64,000 bases of DNA, from NCBI GenBank assembly GCA_038049695.1, contig CP142455.1:34695501-34759500 (forward strand). The letters are read 5' to 3'. Under the pieces are notes generated by a model that was given only the letters and a program-made list of their open reading frames with translations, was not told the DNA's origin and did not search any database. Shown in pieces: positions 24,592-37,700 of this stretch. The position numbers were made by a program, and so were the translations under genes. The stretch's first letter is position 1, and every line of letters begins with the position of its first letter. Source of the stretch: Cinnamomum chago (Eukaryota; Streptophyta; Magnoliopsida; Laurales; Lauraceae).

Positions 24592-24752
24592 ACCCGGTTA
24601 ACCCCATGACAGGCCGGTTAACCGGGTAAGCCAACGGTCAGAAAAAGAGCCGTTGGCTCAGGAGCCCGGTTGACCTGCCCTGTGTGGCCGGTTAACCGGG
24701 CCTCTTGGCCGGTTGACCGGCCACACATGGCCGGTTGACCGGGCCTGCCCAG
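24592..24752 (-). repeat. GGTTAACC palindrome array in solo LTR alpha
   Basis: Six sites stand in 160 bp. The perfect 12-mers CCGGTTAACCGG are at 24614-24625 and 24688-24699, with close variants using GGTTGACC. On the minus strand the array ends about 27 bp upstream of the TATA box at 24559-24566, the position of a proximal promoter element. Some variants contain TTGACC, the core of a W-box bound by WRKY factors. Confidence 0.85.
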
Positions 24753-27700
24753 AATTCCCCATTTTTTGGGTTTCTTGAAGATTTTCTTTGGGGATCTTTT
24801 GGCCACTTAAAATCAAGCATTTTCACATGTTTTAAATCATTCTAAGATGTATAAAAACATGAAACAAAAAGCCTAAAAGGATTCAAAGACTTTTAAAACA
24901 AAGGCTTGCTTGATTTCTTGAAAACTCTTTCTTAAAACAAATGCATCCAAGATTAAAACAAAACATGCATAAAACAAAACTTTTACAACTCTTAAAAACA
25001 ATGCATGTAAACAATAAGATTTCAAGTTTATTTAAAACCAATGCAAGTGTGTAAATCAAATGATGCTTGAATGATAATGCATCCATCAAATTGCAATCTA
25101 CAAAATTTCTAACAGAAAACTCTCCCGCTCCTTCAAGCCAAGGACATCGGAGTGACCACTCTTCGAGCTCTTCATCTAAAAGGATGAGCTCCAGCTCAGT
25201 CACCAAGACTGTATCCTCTTTCGACTCTTGAAGAATGAACGTCTTGGTCACAAATGCTGAGCAACCTCCGCCGCATGATGACGTAACCGCACGCATCCAG
25301 CAGCTGGAGCAAGGGCAGCAGAGGATAGAGACTCTAATAGAGAACCTAATTCTCAATCTTCAGCGTCTACAAAACAATGAAGCTCCTCCGAGCCATTAAG
25401 GCGACGAGGAAAATGCGGAAAACAGTGAGTCACGCTCCCTTACCAAAAAGGACGTTGACGATATCCTCGCCAAAGCAAAAGAAGAGGATACACTAAAGGA
25501 GCATGGGATCAAGCCACCATATCCCTTGTGGATGGACTCGGTCCCGTTCCCTACAAAATTCAAGCAACCTACTCTCCAAACATATACGGGGAAGGGTTCG
25601 GCCAGACAGCACGTGATCCATTTCAAGATCCTGACAGGAGCTATTGCAGACCAAGATGCCCTTAAGATCCGCCTCTTTGCAAGTACCCTAAAAGGTACGG
25701 CCTTTGATTGGTACTCCACTCTGCCGGAGGACTCCATTCAAAATCTGGCCATGCTGGAGACACGCTTCCTAACCCACTTCAAAGGTGAGGATCATCCTGT
25801 TACTATGGCTCAGCTCTGCAGCCTAAAACAGGGAGAGAATGAGTCAACATATGACTTCATTCACAAGTGGAAGGCAATGGCATACAAATGCTCCGATGTA
25901 CTGCCACAAGCGTCACTGGTCGACATCTGCCGAAACAACATGAGAGCAAGAATCCACTCCATGATCATCGGCAACAAATCAAAGAACCTGGGAGAACTCC
26001 TGGAAGCAGCTATGGAAGCTGAAACGGTGATCAAAGACCTCAACAGTCAGAAGTCATTAAAGAAAGAGCCGACTGCCATTGCAACCTCAAAACCAAAGAA
26101 AAAAGAGGTTCTCAATGTGCAAACCAAGTCAGCTCCTCAGCAGCCAAGGAAAGCTGAAAACAAAGCTGCAGGTAAAAAGCCTGAACTCTCTGATGCCTTC
26201 AAAGAACGAGTAGAGAAGAAATACCCGTTCGATGAAGATGTTGAAGAAATCTTTGGGGCACTTCTCGCAAACGGTAAACTCACCTTGCCTAACCCCAAAA
26301 GACCAGGAGATGTTGGCAAAACCAACGATCCTCGGTACTGTCCATACCATCAGATGGTCTCGCATCCTCTCAGTCAATGCTTTGTTGTGAGAGAGAAGAT
26401 AAATGAGATGTGGAAAAACGGAGTCATTACCTTCGGCAAGAACTATGGGTCTGCCTCCGTCAACATGGTGTCGTGTGGACAAGAACAAAAATCACCAAAA
26501 GAGGAGATCACTACTTCCTTCAAGGTAATAAAGATGACCCAAACGTCTCAAGAGTTGGTTCCATATCCAACATCAGACGGACAGCCCATATGGGTACACC
26601 CCGATATCCTAGAAGATGAAAATTGGGAGGTCGTCAAAACAAAGCCAACCGCTCGACAGCGAAGGCAAACCAGGAGACAACTCCGCAAGCTCAAACAGCA
26701 GGAGAAAGCTCCGAAAAAGCAAGAAGTCGCTGAAAAGGCAGAAACCTCCTCTACCGCTTCACTGGGGGCAACAGAAGAGTCCTCTCCTAAGGCTTCAAAG
26801 GCAGCAAGAAAATTCACTCTTGGTGATTTCATGCCACCACACCTCAAAGATGAAACTATGCAAGGGGCATCATACTCTTGCAAGTCGGTGGTCGGATTCC
26901 CCATGGATGGATACGAGTCCAGTGACACCGCCAGTGACATCGATGAGTGGGAGGAATCCCTCGAAACAGGAGAATATCTCTCCGACGAGGAATGGATCCC
27001 TGAATCTCATCTTATGCCAGTAATCTGGTATAACCCATTACAGCCGCAAGGATCCTGGTCTGATGATGAAGAAGACCAAGAGGCTGTCCAAGAAAATACT
27101 CCAGTGGAACCCAACCATGTTGAACCACAAGGAGCAGACGAAGAAGAAAATTTGGCTCCCGTGCCTGATCTCGATGAATACGCAAGGATCTTGCAGCACC
27201 TTGCTATAGAGCAAGAACAAGGTCGCATCAATCAGCTTCGTCACAACCCAGCACCGGAAGTTCCTGAAAATCTACAGGAATCTCCTACGGTAACCCCGAA
27301 AAATGAAGAAAGCTGTTGGATCGATGATCCTCTTACATCTGAGGACGAATCTGATTCCCAACAGTTCATCTTGGAGGCATCTTCCGTCAAAGTTACTTGC
27401 AATGCAATAGCTCAGGATGATAATTCCTCACCTTCTCAAGCTTCGTCTCCTGAAACAGTGACATCGGAACTCAAACCTCTTCCGACTAATCACCTTGAAG
27501 AAATTCCAGCCGGTGAAATCTTCTTCAGAGAAAATCCGGTCAATTGGTCCCAAATGCCCGATCTCATTGGTGATGTCTGGACCGACAAAATATTCGATAA
27601 AGAAGGAAAGTTGCTGGATGCTGTTCAGGACTTGCTCCCGGAAAATGCTCCATGCAACACAATTACTGAAGATGGCAATGCTGACATAGAGACATCTTCA

Positions 27701-28199
27701 GCAAATGAGAAGGAACAACCCCTCGATCTCGAGGGTGATCTTCTAAACAAAGACCCTTCTCCAGAAGCTCTTGAAGTTGGTAGAGGTACCCGTTCTGGCC
27801 GGGATTACCACAAAAACTACAACCAACCTTCTGCTTCTTATGTAAATCCTTCGGGAAAACAAGCTGTAAACACCCCTAGTGGCAAGAATAATGAAAATGC
27901 AGGCCCCAAGGAGGCTTTCAAGTACGACTTGATTCAGCACTTCAAACACATACCTGCACGTCTGCACATCCTAGACTTATTACGAATGTCACCACAGACT
28001 CGTGATAGTCTCATTTCAGAACTACAAATGCTGGATGCGGATGTCGACAAACATGCCTCACTAATCCTACAAATTGAAATGGACTATAGGGTCAAAAAAT
28101 CAAAAACTCCCTCAAAAGGAGAAAAGAAGAAAACTGAGGGATCCTGCATCGAATGCCTCTCGGTTCAAAAAGCAGCAAGTGCAACCATCGCCTTCACCA

Positions 28200-31100
28200 A
28201 GGAAGACCTCCTGCTAGGCGAGACAAAGCACAACCGACCCCTGTACTTCACCGGGTACATCAAAGAGGTGCCAGTACGCAGAATCCAGATCGATCCAGGT
28301 TCTGCACTCAACCTCATCTCCACTTCGGCACTCGAAGAACTGGGCATTCCGCCTAGCAAGCTGAGCCACACGTCTGTGTCCATCTTTGGATATGATGGCA
28401 GCGCTCAAAGGCCGATCGACAAAATCCGGTTCAAGTTTCAAATCGGTGATCTTATCTCCGAGGTCACTCTCTGTGCAATAAAGACCCCTTCATGCTACAA
28501 CATCCTTCTCGGACGCCCCTGGATACACGAGAATGGTGTTGTCCCTTCGACTTTACATCAGTGCATCAAGTTCGTTGGCAATGACGGCTTGATACATCGA
28601 GTGTTTGCAGACAAAAAGCCCTTCAAAGGCAAAGAAGTCTATTTCGCAGATGCTCAGATGTACAAAGATGAAGAAAAGGAGGTAGAAACAACACCCTTTG
28701 CCAAAAAACTCCAGAAAGACAAAGGCAAAGCTCCTCAGCAATCACCGGAAGAAAATAAACCTCTATCAAAACCGAAGAGAATAATCAATCTCCCTTCATG
28801 GTCTCCCACAAGTCTTCAAAGCCTCTGGTGATCACCACCAAAGCAAAGAAGACAAAACAAAAGGCTGGGGGCAAGTTTGCTGTCTCCTTCGTGTCTGTCT
28901 TGCAAGACACGAATTCGGACTCAGAGCCAGAAGACGATACATCGTCAAGCCAAGCTAATTATCAACAAGTTCAGCCCGCTTTCACTCCGATGGAGACAAC
29001 CGTTGACATAGAAGATCCGGCATCTACTTCCTTCGTTGTTCCAGCAACATCAGCAGAAGAAAAGCCAATCTTCTTCCATAAATCGGGAGTTTCTTCATCA
29101 AATTCTTCGCTTGAACCTTTCCAAAATGAAGGTATGCCTCAACTATCCCTGTATAGTCCAACGGCGCAAGCTATCATGAAGAAAATGGGCTACGACGCTC
29201 AGAACCCAATCGGTTTGGGAGATGGCCGTGGTATTATCACACCATTGGAACCAACCCTGACCAAAAGTCAACTGGAAGGTTGGAAACCCCACCGCCACAT
29301 AGAAAAGTCTTCACATGGGCTGGGGTATGATCCTGACGCCTCCTTGAGACAGTTGACACAAAGGCCGCAAAGTCATCCTGTCGACCAAGCCTCAACATCT
29401 CATATTAATGAAGACATTGATCTCCCTGGATATCTCTTTGAAGAGTTGACCGTCAAGGATCCAGGAAGTTTATCCAATTGGTACGATTCCTCTGATGATG
29501 AAGAAGAATTGTCCGATAATACAGACACACGGTTCTCTGACCCAGAAGAACCACTGTCTCCAAAGGAAGTGCCCTGCTTCGACCTAGTTTCAACAGGTGA
29601 TTGGGACCACCTCATAGCAAATCTTGAGAAAAGTACCAATCAAGAAGACCCATGGACAAAAGCAGAGCCGTGGTCTGTAGATACCTTTGGAACTCCAGAA
29701 GGCTTTGTTGGGTTGGAAGCCTTCGAAAATATTGTCGAGGAACCACCTTCAAACCTTCCAACTGAAGATTCTGTTCAAAAGATAGACTTGGGAACACCTG
29801 ATAACCCACGTCCTGTATTCATAAGCAAGAATATAAAGGATGATGAGTTACCCGAGTATACCGCGTTTCTTCATGAGTTCGTTGATTGTTTTGCATGGTC
29901 TTACGCTGAGATGCCTGGATTAGACCCCAAAATAGCAGTCCACAAACTCAATCTTCAAAAAGATATCGAGCCTATCAAACAAGGCCAAAGAAGGTTCCGT
30001 CCTGATGTGATGGACAAAATTGAACAAGAAGTTCAAAAACTTAAAAGCGTTGGCTTCATCCGTGAGGAACAACATCCTGAATGGTTGGCCAACATCGTCC
30101 CCGTGACAAAGAAAAATGGGCAAATCAGGATCTGCATTGATTACAGAGACCTGAACAATGCATGCCCAAAAGATGAATTCCCGCTCCCTATACCGGAGGT
30201 GATGATCGACAACACCTGTGGGTTCGAGCTAATGACATTCATGGATGGCTTCTCTGGCTACAATCAGATAAAGATGCATCCTGAAGATGAAAAACACACA
30301 GCATTTCGGACCCCGTTTGGCGTGTATTGCTACACTGTCATGCCATTCGGTCTGAAGAATGCCGGCGCTACATATCAGAGGGCTATGATGAAGATATTCC
30401 AAGATATGCAGCACAAGACGGTCGAATGTTATGTCGACGACCTCGCCGTCAAAAGCAAAAGAAAAGAAGACCATCTCAAAGATCTTCGAGAAGTCTTCTT
30501 CCGACTTCGCAAACACAAACTGCGAATGAATCCCCTCAAATGCTTCTTCGGTGTTTCATCGGGTAAGTTTCTCGGATTCATAGTACGGAAAGCTGGCATA
30601 GAGCTTGACCCCACCAAAGTCAAGGCTCTCCTAGAAATGCCATCTCCAAGAACCCTAAGACAATTAAAAGGGCTCCAAGGAAGATTGGCATACATTCGAC
30701 GGTTCATCTCCAACCTATCAGGGAAGTGCCGTCCATTTTCTCGGTTAATGAAGAAAGGTGTCGATTTTGTCTGGGATGCTGAATGTGAAGCCGCGTTCCA
30801 GGACATCAAGTCATACCTGACTAAACCTCCAGTGTTGGTTGCCCCCACAACTGGAAAACCATTCCTCTTGTACACAAGAGCCCTTGACTGTTCTTTAGGC
30901 GCTCTACTCGCACAAAAGAATGACAAGGGAAAAGAAGCTGCTCTATATTACCTTAGTCGCATGTTGATAGGTGCAGAGCATCGCTACTCTCCTGTAGAAA
31001 AAGAATGCTTGGCAGTGATGTTCGCCGTACAAAAACTGCGTCACTACCTGCTATCCAACACAGTGTACCTGATTTCGAGGATCAACCTCCTAAAGGTCCT

Positions 31101-33103
31101 TGTCACAAAAGCAGGTTCTCTCAATGCCCGACTAGAAAAATGGTCCATCCTCCTGTCACAATTTGACATTAGGTATGTACCACAAAAAGCAATCAAAGGC
31201 CAAGCTCTAGCAGACTTCCTCGCGGAGCATCCATTGCCTAAAGATTCTCCACTCAGGGATGACCTCCCAGACGAACCGGTCTACAGTGTGGAGACTTCCT
31301 TATCAAATGCTTCCATGTACTTCGATGGCGCAACCAGGACAAATGAAAAGGGAAATCAAATATCGGGAATTGGCATTCTCTTTGTTAGTCCCGATAAATA
31401 CATGATTCCGCATGCATTCTCGCTACTGGAACCATGTTCAAACAATGCAGCTGAGTACCAAGCCCTGATCATAGGATTGGAACTCGCCCTCGAATCCGGC
31501 ATCACTACGCTGGAAGCTTTTGGAGACTCTCAACTGATCGTCAATCAGATGAATCAGAAATTTGAAGTCAGGAAGCCCGATCTGTTCCCTTACTACAACA
31601 AGGCACAATCGCTTCGACAAACGTTCGACATCTGTCACATCACCCACATCCTCAGAGGCGAAAACATTCGTGCAGATGCCCTGGCTGGACTTGCTGCGTC
31701 TATGGCAATCCAAGAAGGGGAAAACATGCAAGTTACAGTGTGTCAAAAAAGGATTCTCCCTCCTCTCAACACACATCAAGCAGTTGCTGAATGTCACCAA
31801 GTGGTTGGAAGTCGGATCTCCATCCTTAAACCTCTGATCGGCGACTGGAGGGATCCGTTCATTGATTACATCATGTTCGGAATCCTACCTGAGGATCCAA
31901 AAGAGCGGGTAAGCATCCAAAGGCGAACCCCAAACTTTCATTTGGATATTCCTGCAAAAATGCTGTATAGAAAATACTACAATGGAGTACTTCTACGCTG
32001 CTTGTCAAAACAAGAGGCGGAGGAAACACTCAAAGAAGTACATGCTAGTCTTTGTGGAGCCCATCAGGCTGGGCCTAAGCTCTACGATCAGATAAAAAGG
32101 TTAGGTTATTATTGGCCTACCATGGTGGCTGATGCAATGCAATTTGCTAAGCGCTGCCAACAATGCCAAGTTCATGGAGATTATGTCCACATGCCTCCGG
32201 AATGGCTACATCCTACAGCAATCTCATGGCCTTTTGAAGCCTGGGGTATGGACATCATAGGTCCTATCTCCCCTCCATCGAGCAAAGGTCATCGCTTCAT
32301 CTTCGCCGCTACGGATTATTTCTCCAAAGTGGTCAGAAGCATTCGCGCTTAGTGAAATGAAGACCTCATCAGTCCTTCAGTTCTTGCGCACCAACATCAT
32401 TTGTCGCTTCGGCATACCTAAAAGATTCGTCCATGATAACGGACCACAGTTCCGCGATCACCGATTCTACAGGTTCTGCGACAAATACAAAATCCAAAGT
32501 TGCCCTTCAACTCCGTACAATCCGGCAGCGAATGGACTAGCAGAGGCCTTCAACAAAACGCTCTGCAAAATCCTCAAGAAAATGGTCTCTAGTCACAAAA
32601 GAGATTGGGGCGACAAACTGCCTGAAGCTTTGTGGGCCTATCGAACCACCGTTCGAGGACCAACCCATAGCACACCATTCTCTTTGGTCTATGGATGTGA
32701 AGCTGTTGTCCCTTTGGAAGTTCAAATTCCTTCCTTAAGGGTATCTCTGCAAAATGACATGACACAAGAAAGTAATGTCAAATTGAGACTCCAAGAGCTG
32801 GATAACCTCGATGAGAGACGGCTCGAAGCTCTACAAAGCATTGAACTCTACCAAGCACGCATGGCAGGATCTTTTGACAAGAAGGTCAGGCAACGCGCCT
32901 ACAAAAAGGGAGAGTTGGTTCTTACAGTAAAAAGACCAATGGTTTTTGCCAACAAATCCAAAGGCAAATTTGAACCAAAATGGGAGGGACCTTTCGTCAT
33001 CGACAAAGTCTTCTCCAACGGCGCATACGCTCTTCTAAACATGGAGGGTGACAGATGTATGCTGCCCATCAATGGAAAGTTCGTGAAGCGGTACTACCCT
33101 TGA
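28200..33103 (+). pseudogene. pol: pol region of element B (PR, G-patch, RT, RNH, aRNH, INT)
   Basis: Protease with IDPGSALNLIS lies at about 28.2-28.6 kb. A G-patch-like motif MKKMGYDAQNPIGLGDGRG lies at about 29.16-29.24 kb. RT lies at about 29.96-30.64 kb, with YVDD at about 30.43 kb. Ty3-type RNase H lies at about 30.85-31.2 kb. Archaeal-type RNase H lies at about 31.31-31.72 kb (MYFDGATRTNEKGN, NNAAEYQALIIGLELAL, GDSQLIVNQMN). The integrase zinc finger is at about 32.06-32.18 kb, its DDE core at about 32.2-32.7 kb (GMDIIGP, HDNGPQF, NGLAEAFNKTL), and a GPFVIDKVFSNGAY-type C-terminal domain ends at 33103. No chromodomain is seen. The region is a fossil with a few breaks. Confidence 0.9.
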
Positions 33104-33479
33104 AGGCTTCTTCCATCGGGTCAGAGCGACGCCTGCACGGCCAAAGCCTATTCCTAGGTATCTGCTCATCAAACCCACTCCTTTTGGAATTTTCATCCTC
33201 TTGTTGAAATTTCTAAAAAAACCCCTCAAAACAATGTCTCTTTCATCGTTTCATTGTTCAAAAAAAAAAAAAAACAAATCCAAAAATCCAAGTTTAGGAG
33301 CATCTTTCCAAACTTGACCAAAATTTTTGACCCTTGAACCCAAAATTCATGGTTTGAAACAAAATCAGGACCTAGGGATTTCAGCCCTAGTCGACCCCGA
33401 CTTTTACCACCAAAATGGTTTTGAGTCAAAATTTACGACCCTTGTGTCTTTAAACAAAAAATGGTTTTTCAAAAACCGC

Positions 33480-34015
33480 AGGGAAGCGACGTTCAGTCGA
33501 TACTTGCAAAACCCAAAATCGGAAGGATGCGAACCACATTCGATACATCCAAAACCCCAAAATTTCAAAAAAATTGTGGAGACGCAACCTTCCAGTTGAT
33601 ATCCACAACCCAAATTTCAAAAAAAACAAAAAAAAAAAAACAAAACAAAGGTTCGAAAAAAAAAAAACCTCAAACTTCAAAAATCATGGGGAAGCGACAT
33701 TCCATCGATACCCACAAAACAAAATTTTTGAAGACAAAAGCAGGGAAGCGATGCTTAGTCGATACTTGCACCCAAATCCGCGAGGAGGCGACATTCCATC
33801 GATACTCGCAACCGAATGAGCAAGGAGGCGATATTCCATCGATACTTGCAATACCATTCAGCAAAGAAGCGACGCTTAGTCGATACTTGCACCCAAATCC
33901 GCGAGGAGGCGACATTCCATCGATACTCGCAACCGAATGAGCAAGGAGGCGACATTCCATCGATACTTGCAATACCATTCAGCAGGGAGGCGACTTTTAG
34001 TCGATACTTGCATTT
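33480..34015 (+). repeat. Minisatellite 1 of B, about 40-bp unit
   Basis: About ten copies of a unit containing GGAGGCGACATTCCATCGAT followed by ACTTGCA or ACTCGCA are present. They are clear from 33700 and degenerate before. A higher-order period of about 120 bp joins three variants. Open frames over it on both strands are repeat translations. It lies just after pol and is absent from what is visible of A. Confidence 0.85.
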
Positions 34016-34024
34016 TTGAAAACC

Positions 34025-34790
34025 AAAAACCTGTCTTTCACACCAAAAAACCCGGCTTCCATGCCAAAAATCCGGCTTTCAAGCCAAAAAAAAAAATCAA
34101 AAATCCGGCTTGCATGCCAAAAATCAAAATTCGGCTTCCATGCCAACAAAACAAAACTCGGTTTTCAAAAAAAAATCTGGCTTTCATGCCAAAAACAAAA
34201 AATCTGGCTTCCATGGCAAAATGAAATTTCGGCTTTCATGCCAAAAACAAAATCTGGTTCTTACACCAAAAAACAAAACCGGCTCTCATGCCACAAACCA
34301 AATCTTGGCTCTCATGCCACAAAAACTCTTTGGCTCCCATGCCATCTCAAACTCGGCTTTCATGCCATTTTTTTTTTTTTTTTTAAAAAATCGGCTTTTA
34401 CGCCACAAAAAAACGGCTTTCATGCCACTCCAAAAAATCGGCTTTCATGCCACCTCAAAATTCGGCTTTCATGCCACCTCAAAAAAATTGGCTCTCATGC
34501 CATCCTAAAATTTGGCTTTCACGCCACCAAAATCGGCTTTCATGCCACCTCAAAATTTCGGCTTCCACGCCATCCAAAATTTTGGCTCTCATGCCATAAA
34601 CCCAAATTCGGCTTTCATGCCATCTCAAAACTGGCTTCCATGCCACCAAAAACTTGGCTCTCATGCCAAAAAGAAAATTTTGGCTTTCATGCCATAAACT
34701 CGGCTTTCATGCCATCTCAAAATTCAGCTTTTCAAGCCATCAAAAAAACCAGGCTTTTTGCCATAAAATCAGGCTCTCATGCCTAAAACA
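34025..34790 (+). repeat. Minisatellite 2 of B, GGCTTTCATGCCA words
   Basis: More than 30 copies of a 13-nt word GGCTTTCATGCCA (variants GGCTCTCATGCCA, GGCTTCCATGCCA) are spaced every 20-27 nt by A-rich linkers. Each word begins GGC and ends GCC(A), so single copies could form a weak stem and neighbouring copies alternative stems. The 256-residue plus-strand frame here is not a gene. Confidence 0.88.
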
Positions 34791-37700
34791 ACCCTTTTGA
34801 CAAAAGATTTTCACAAAATGACAACCTTTTGATCAAAATTTTCAAACAAACATTCTCATCCAACCTTTGCTTATTTTCATCAAAAAGAATTTAAGTAAAA
34901 GGTACACAGAATACCAAAAATGTTTTACATAGAGGTACCAAAAAAGAAGAAGAGAGAAAAGAAGAAAAGAGTTCGTTATAAAGAGCTCAGTCTAGCATGG
35001 TCTTCAACCAAAGATCAAGTTCCTCAAGCAGACTCTTAGCCTTAGCCTCCAAAGCTTCAAGGCCGCGCTTCTTCAAGATCTTTCCATAAAACGCGGCAGA
35101 ACGCCGCGACCCATCTTCAGCACGAGGAAGCTCTTCCCAGAGAATTTGCCACTGCTCATACTCCTGAGTCTTTCTCTGAAGGCTGCTACCGGCTTCTTCA
35201 ACTTGGCGAATCAAAGTTCCCTCTTTAGCACGGGCTTCTACAATGGCAGTCCATTTGGTAGCATTTTGTTCTTGCAATTGCTCAAGGCGCTGCCTAGCTT
35301 CTGTGACCTCTCTATCAAGACGGCGCAGGTCCTGTGTTAGCTCGATGATAGCCAACTCGGTAATGTTCCTCTCCCGAACGAATTGCTTCCGAGCCCGTGA
35401 GATCTCATCCATTTCAGATTTGATCTTACCGGATGGCTGCAAAAACATCTCATTGAAGAAGTCACCGCTTGGGAAATTCTTGGTCTCAGTCCATTTGTCG
35501 CCTAAAGCAATGACTTCATCAACAAAGGCCTTGGCACTTGCAATGTCCAGACCGACCTCTGCACTGTCAGCAAGGATGTCCTGTACATGCTTGACCATGC
35601 CAAAACCAGCTTCCAAATGGCCAGAAGAGAGAGTTTCAACCCATGAGCTCAGCACACTCTTCAACACCTTCTTTGCATATTGAAGGGATGGTTCGGATGG
35701 AGATTCACCACGCTCTGTTGGCTGATGCCCACGTCAGGCCGTGGTGGAGAAGAAATCAAAAGGCTCTTTCCAAGCGGAGCCACTGAAGAAGCAATATCAC
35801 CACAAAGTCCCGCCTCTGCCGAGACGGGACTGGTAGAAGAAGCCCCTACTTCTGGATCGGCTGCTGGCATCTCCTGCTCTGGCCCTGAGGAAGGCGAAGG
35901 AACTTCTCCTGTTGCTTCACAACCTGCTGGCAAAAACACAAGAAAAGGTATGAATATGATCTTGTCAAAAAAAAAATTAATGTCAAGATTATCACTATGG
36001 AATACCTTCTTCCTTAATGGGTGGAGTACTTTCTGTCTCCATTTGCTCATCTGAGGCATCGTCAAAAGCTATATCCATAGATGGCTTGAAGTCGGAATCC
36101 TCTGGCAAGTCGGCTGACAAGAAAACAAAAATATGTGTCAGCAAATTCAAAAAAAAAAAAAAAATCATCATCCTCATACCAGGTGGAGATTCTGGGTCCT
36201 CCCCAGAGTCCCTCAATTCTTCTTCAGATGCCGCAACTGGATCCATCACCGCCTCATCGACAGGAACCTCGGGCATCACCAAGTTTTCATCTTCTGCAAA
36301 AGAAAGAAAACAGCAGATCAAAAAAAATCCCTCATAAAAGGAAAGAAGCGGAAATAGAAAAGAAGGAGAATCATACCAACATCGGCGGTCTCTTCATCAC
36401 GACTCCTCTTCTTTGGAGCTTCACCAGCATCTCCTGATACCTCCTCAGCAATAGTAGGAGGGACTTCCAGATCAGGAGAGTCTTCGTGACGTCTCTCAGT
36501 GCGACGCTGTCCTCTCCTCCTCTTTTTTCTAAGAGCCGGTCTACTTGAAGTACCTGCCTCACTGTCAAAGTCAGGACTTCCACTTGGCTCCTCACTGGAT
36601 GGCCCGCTCCTACCAGTAGACCCCATGGAAGCCTTCATTTGTTCTGCTTGCATCCAAGTGTCGATCTCGGCTTCCTCCTCCGCGAGCTGTCTCAAGACCT
36701 CAACAGGTATCTCTTGTGCGGCCCGGATCTGATGACATCCTGTTCCTCGAGAAAGCCTATCCTATGCTTCTCTCCAGAAAGGAAGAACAAAACTTCCTCT
36801 CGACGGACGCCATCAGATCTACCAAGACCCTTCCCAGGAGATTGCTTGACATTCAGCTCCTTCTCGGAAAGCCTCGGTACACAGCAAAGCTCTCCACGAA
36901 CCACTTTGTGAAGCCAGCAGTCCAGAAAGTGGGCAACTCAGGATAGGAAATCATGGCAGTAGTGTCCTCCGCACTATAGAAAGCCCATGCATTTCTCCCA
37001 TCCTGCAAACCTCCAAAACGCTTCACCATGCTCGAAGGCGCTCCAACAACGCCTTGAGAGAAGCCTAACTGCAACGTAAAACGCGAAGGGACATACGGCT
37101 GGATGTCAACAAAAAGATGTCTGCGGTACACCATCGTGCCAACACGTATGTTTAAAAGCCACCTCTTCTCTGCGTTGGTCAAAGAATAGTGTCTTCCCGA
37201 TCCTGCCCTGGTGGAATCACGGGAGACGCCAAAATCAAAAGCCTTCTTCCGCAAATCTGGAGAAAGCTTTACTGAAGATTGCCCAATCTCGACATCCCTG
37301 AATCGTCGGATTCTCAAGCGGGCGGACAGAAGTGAATCGGAAACGGCTTTTCCCCTAGCCAACCGAATCATAAAAGGGTCATCATCCTGTGCAACGCCTA
37401 AACGGTGAAAGCCAGGACAGTGGTACACATACCACGAATAGAAAATATGGGCTGAAAATACTCTGTTCATGGGGAGCCCAAGCCGGACCAAGAAAGCAGC
37501 AGCCTGAAGTTCGGTACATAAATAGGAGTAAAGAGCCGGCACCAAAGCTAGCTGCTCTCCAAACGCCATCTGACAAGCCGGAAAAATACAATGCGGCCTG
37601 ATGTGCGTCCCATCTCCTCCAGCAAAGACAGCCTCACCTAGCCAGTAAGTGAGGTACATAGCGAGATCTCTTCGCAGCGCGATGTCGGAACAAATGGCGC

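Larger units (their letters stand above)
22902..25114 (-). mobile_element. Solo LTR alpha, nested in gag of B
   Basis: This 2213-bp sequence has TG...CA ends and a perfect 5-bp duplication GAAAA (22897-22901 and 25115-25119) and no internal coding region. Element A gives the uninterrupted gag at this point, which fixes both borders. The minus strand is the likely polarity: it starts TGTTAGAAATTTTGTAG, has TATAAAAA at 24559-24566, a second TATA-like CACTATAAATA near 23.08 kb, and ends with CTATTCACCCCCCCTCTAGG, a common 3' end of plant copia LTRs. Copia membership is an inference, since no pol is present. Confidence 0.88.
21910..28150 (+). pseudogene. gag: gag region of element B (interrupted by solo LTR alpha)
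   Basis: The gag starts MAASLTITFDEN at 21910, as in element A. The basic N-terminal part lies before solo LTR alpha (22902-25114) and the rest follows it. The Retrotrans_gag domain is at about 25.5-26.05 kb (WMDSVPFPTKF, FDWYSTLPEDSIQN), the zinc-knuckle-like CPYHQMVSHPLSQC at about 26.33-26.38 kb, and the acidic linker at about 26.9-27.8 kb. It is a fossil with breaks. The overall plan is the same as in element A. Confidence 0.87.

Noticed and set aside
22902-25119. Intron-like GTAAGT ... ACAG borders around the interruption of gag in B
   Set aside because: TG...CA ends, the perfect GAAAA duplication and LTR-like promoter signals explain the block as a solo LTR; the splice-like letters at the edges are coincidental.
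34016-34786. Plus-strand open frame of 256 residues rich in FHAT and MPSK
   Set aside because: It is the minisatellite GGCTTTCATGCCA read through; no domain and no gene-like composition.
33480-34790. Direct repeats with spacers, reminiscent of a CRISPR array
   Set aside because: Units and spacers are irregular, drift gradually, and sit inside a plant LTR retrotransposon; no cas gene is near and the genome is eukaryotic.
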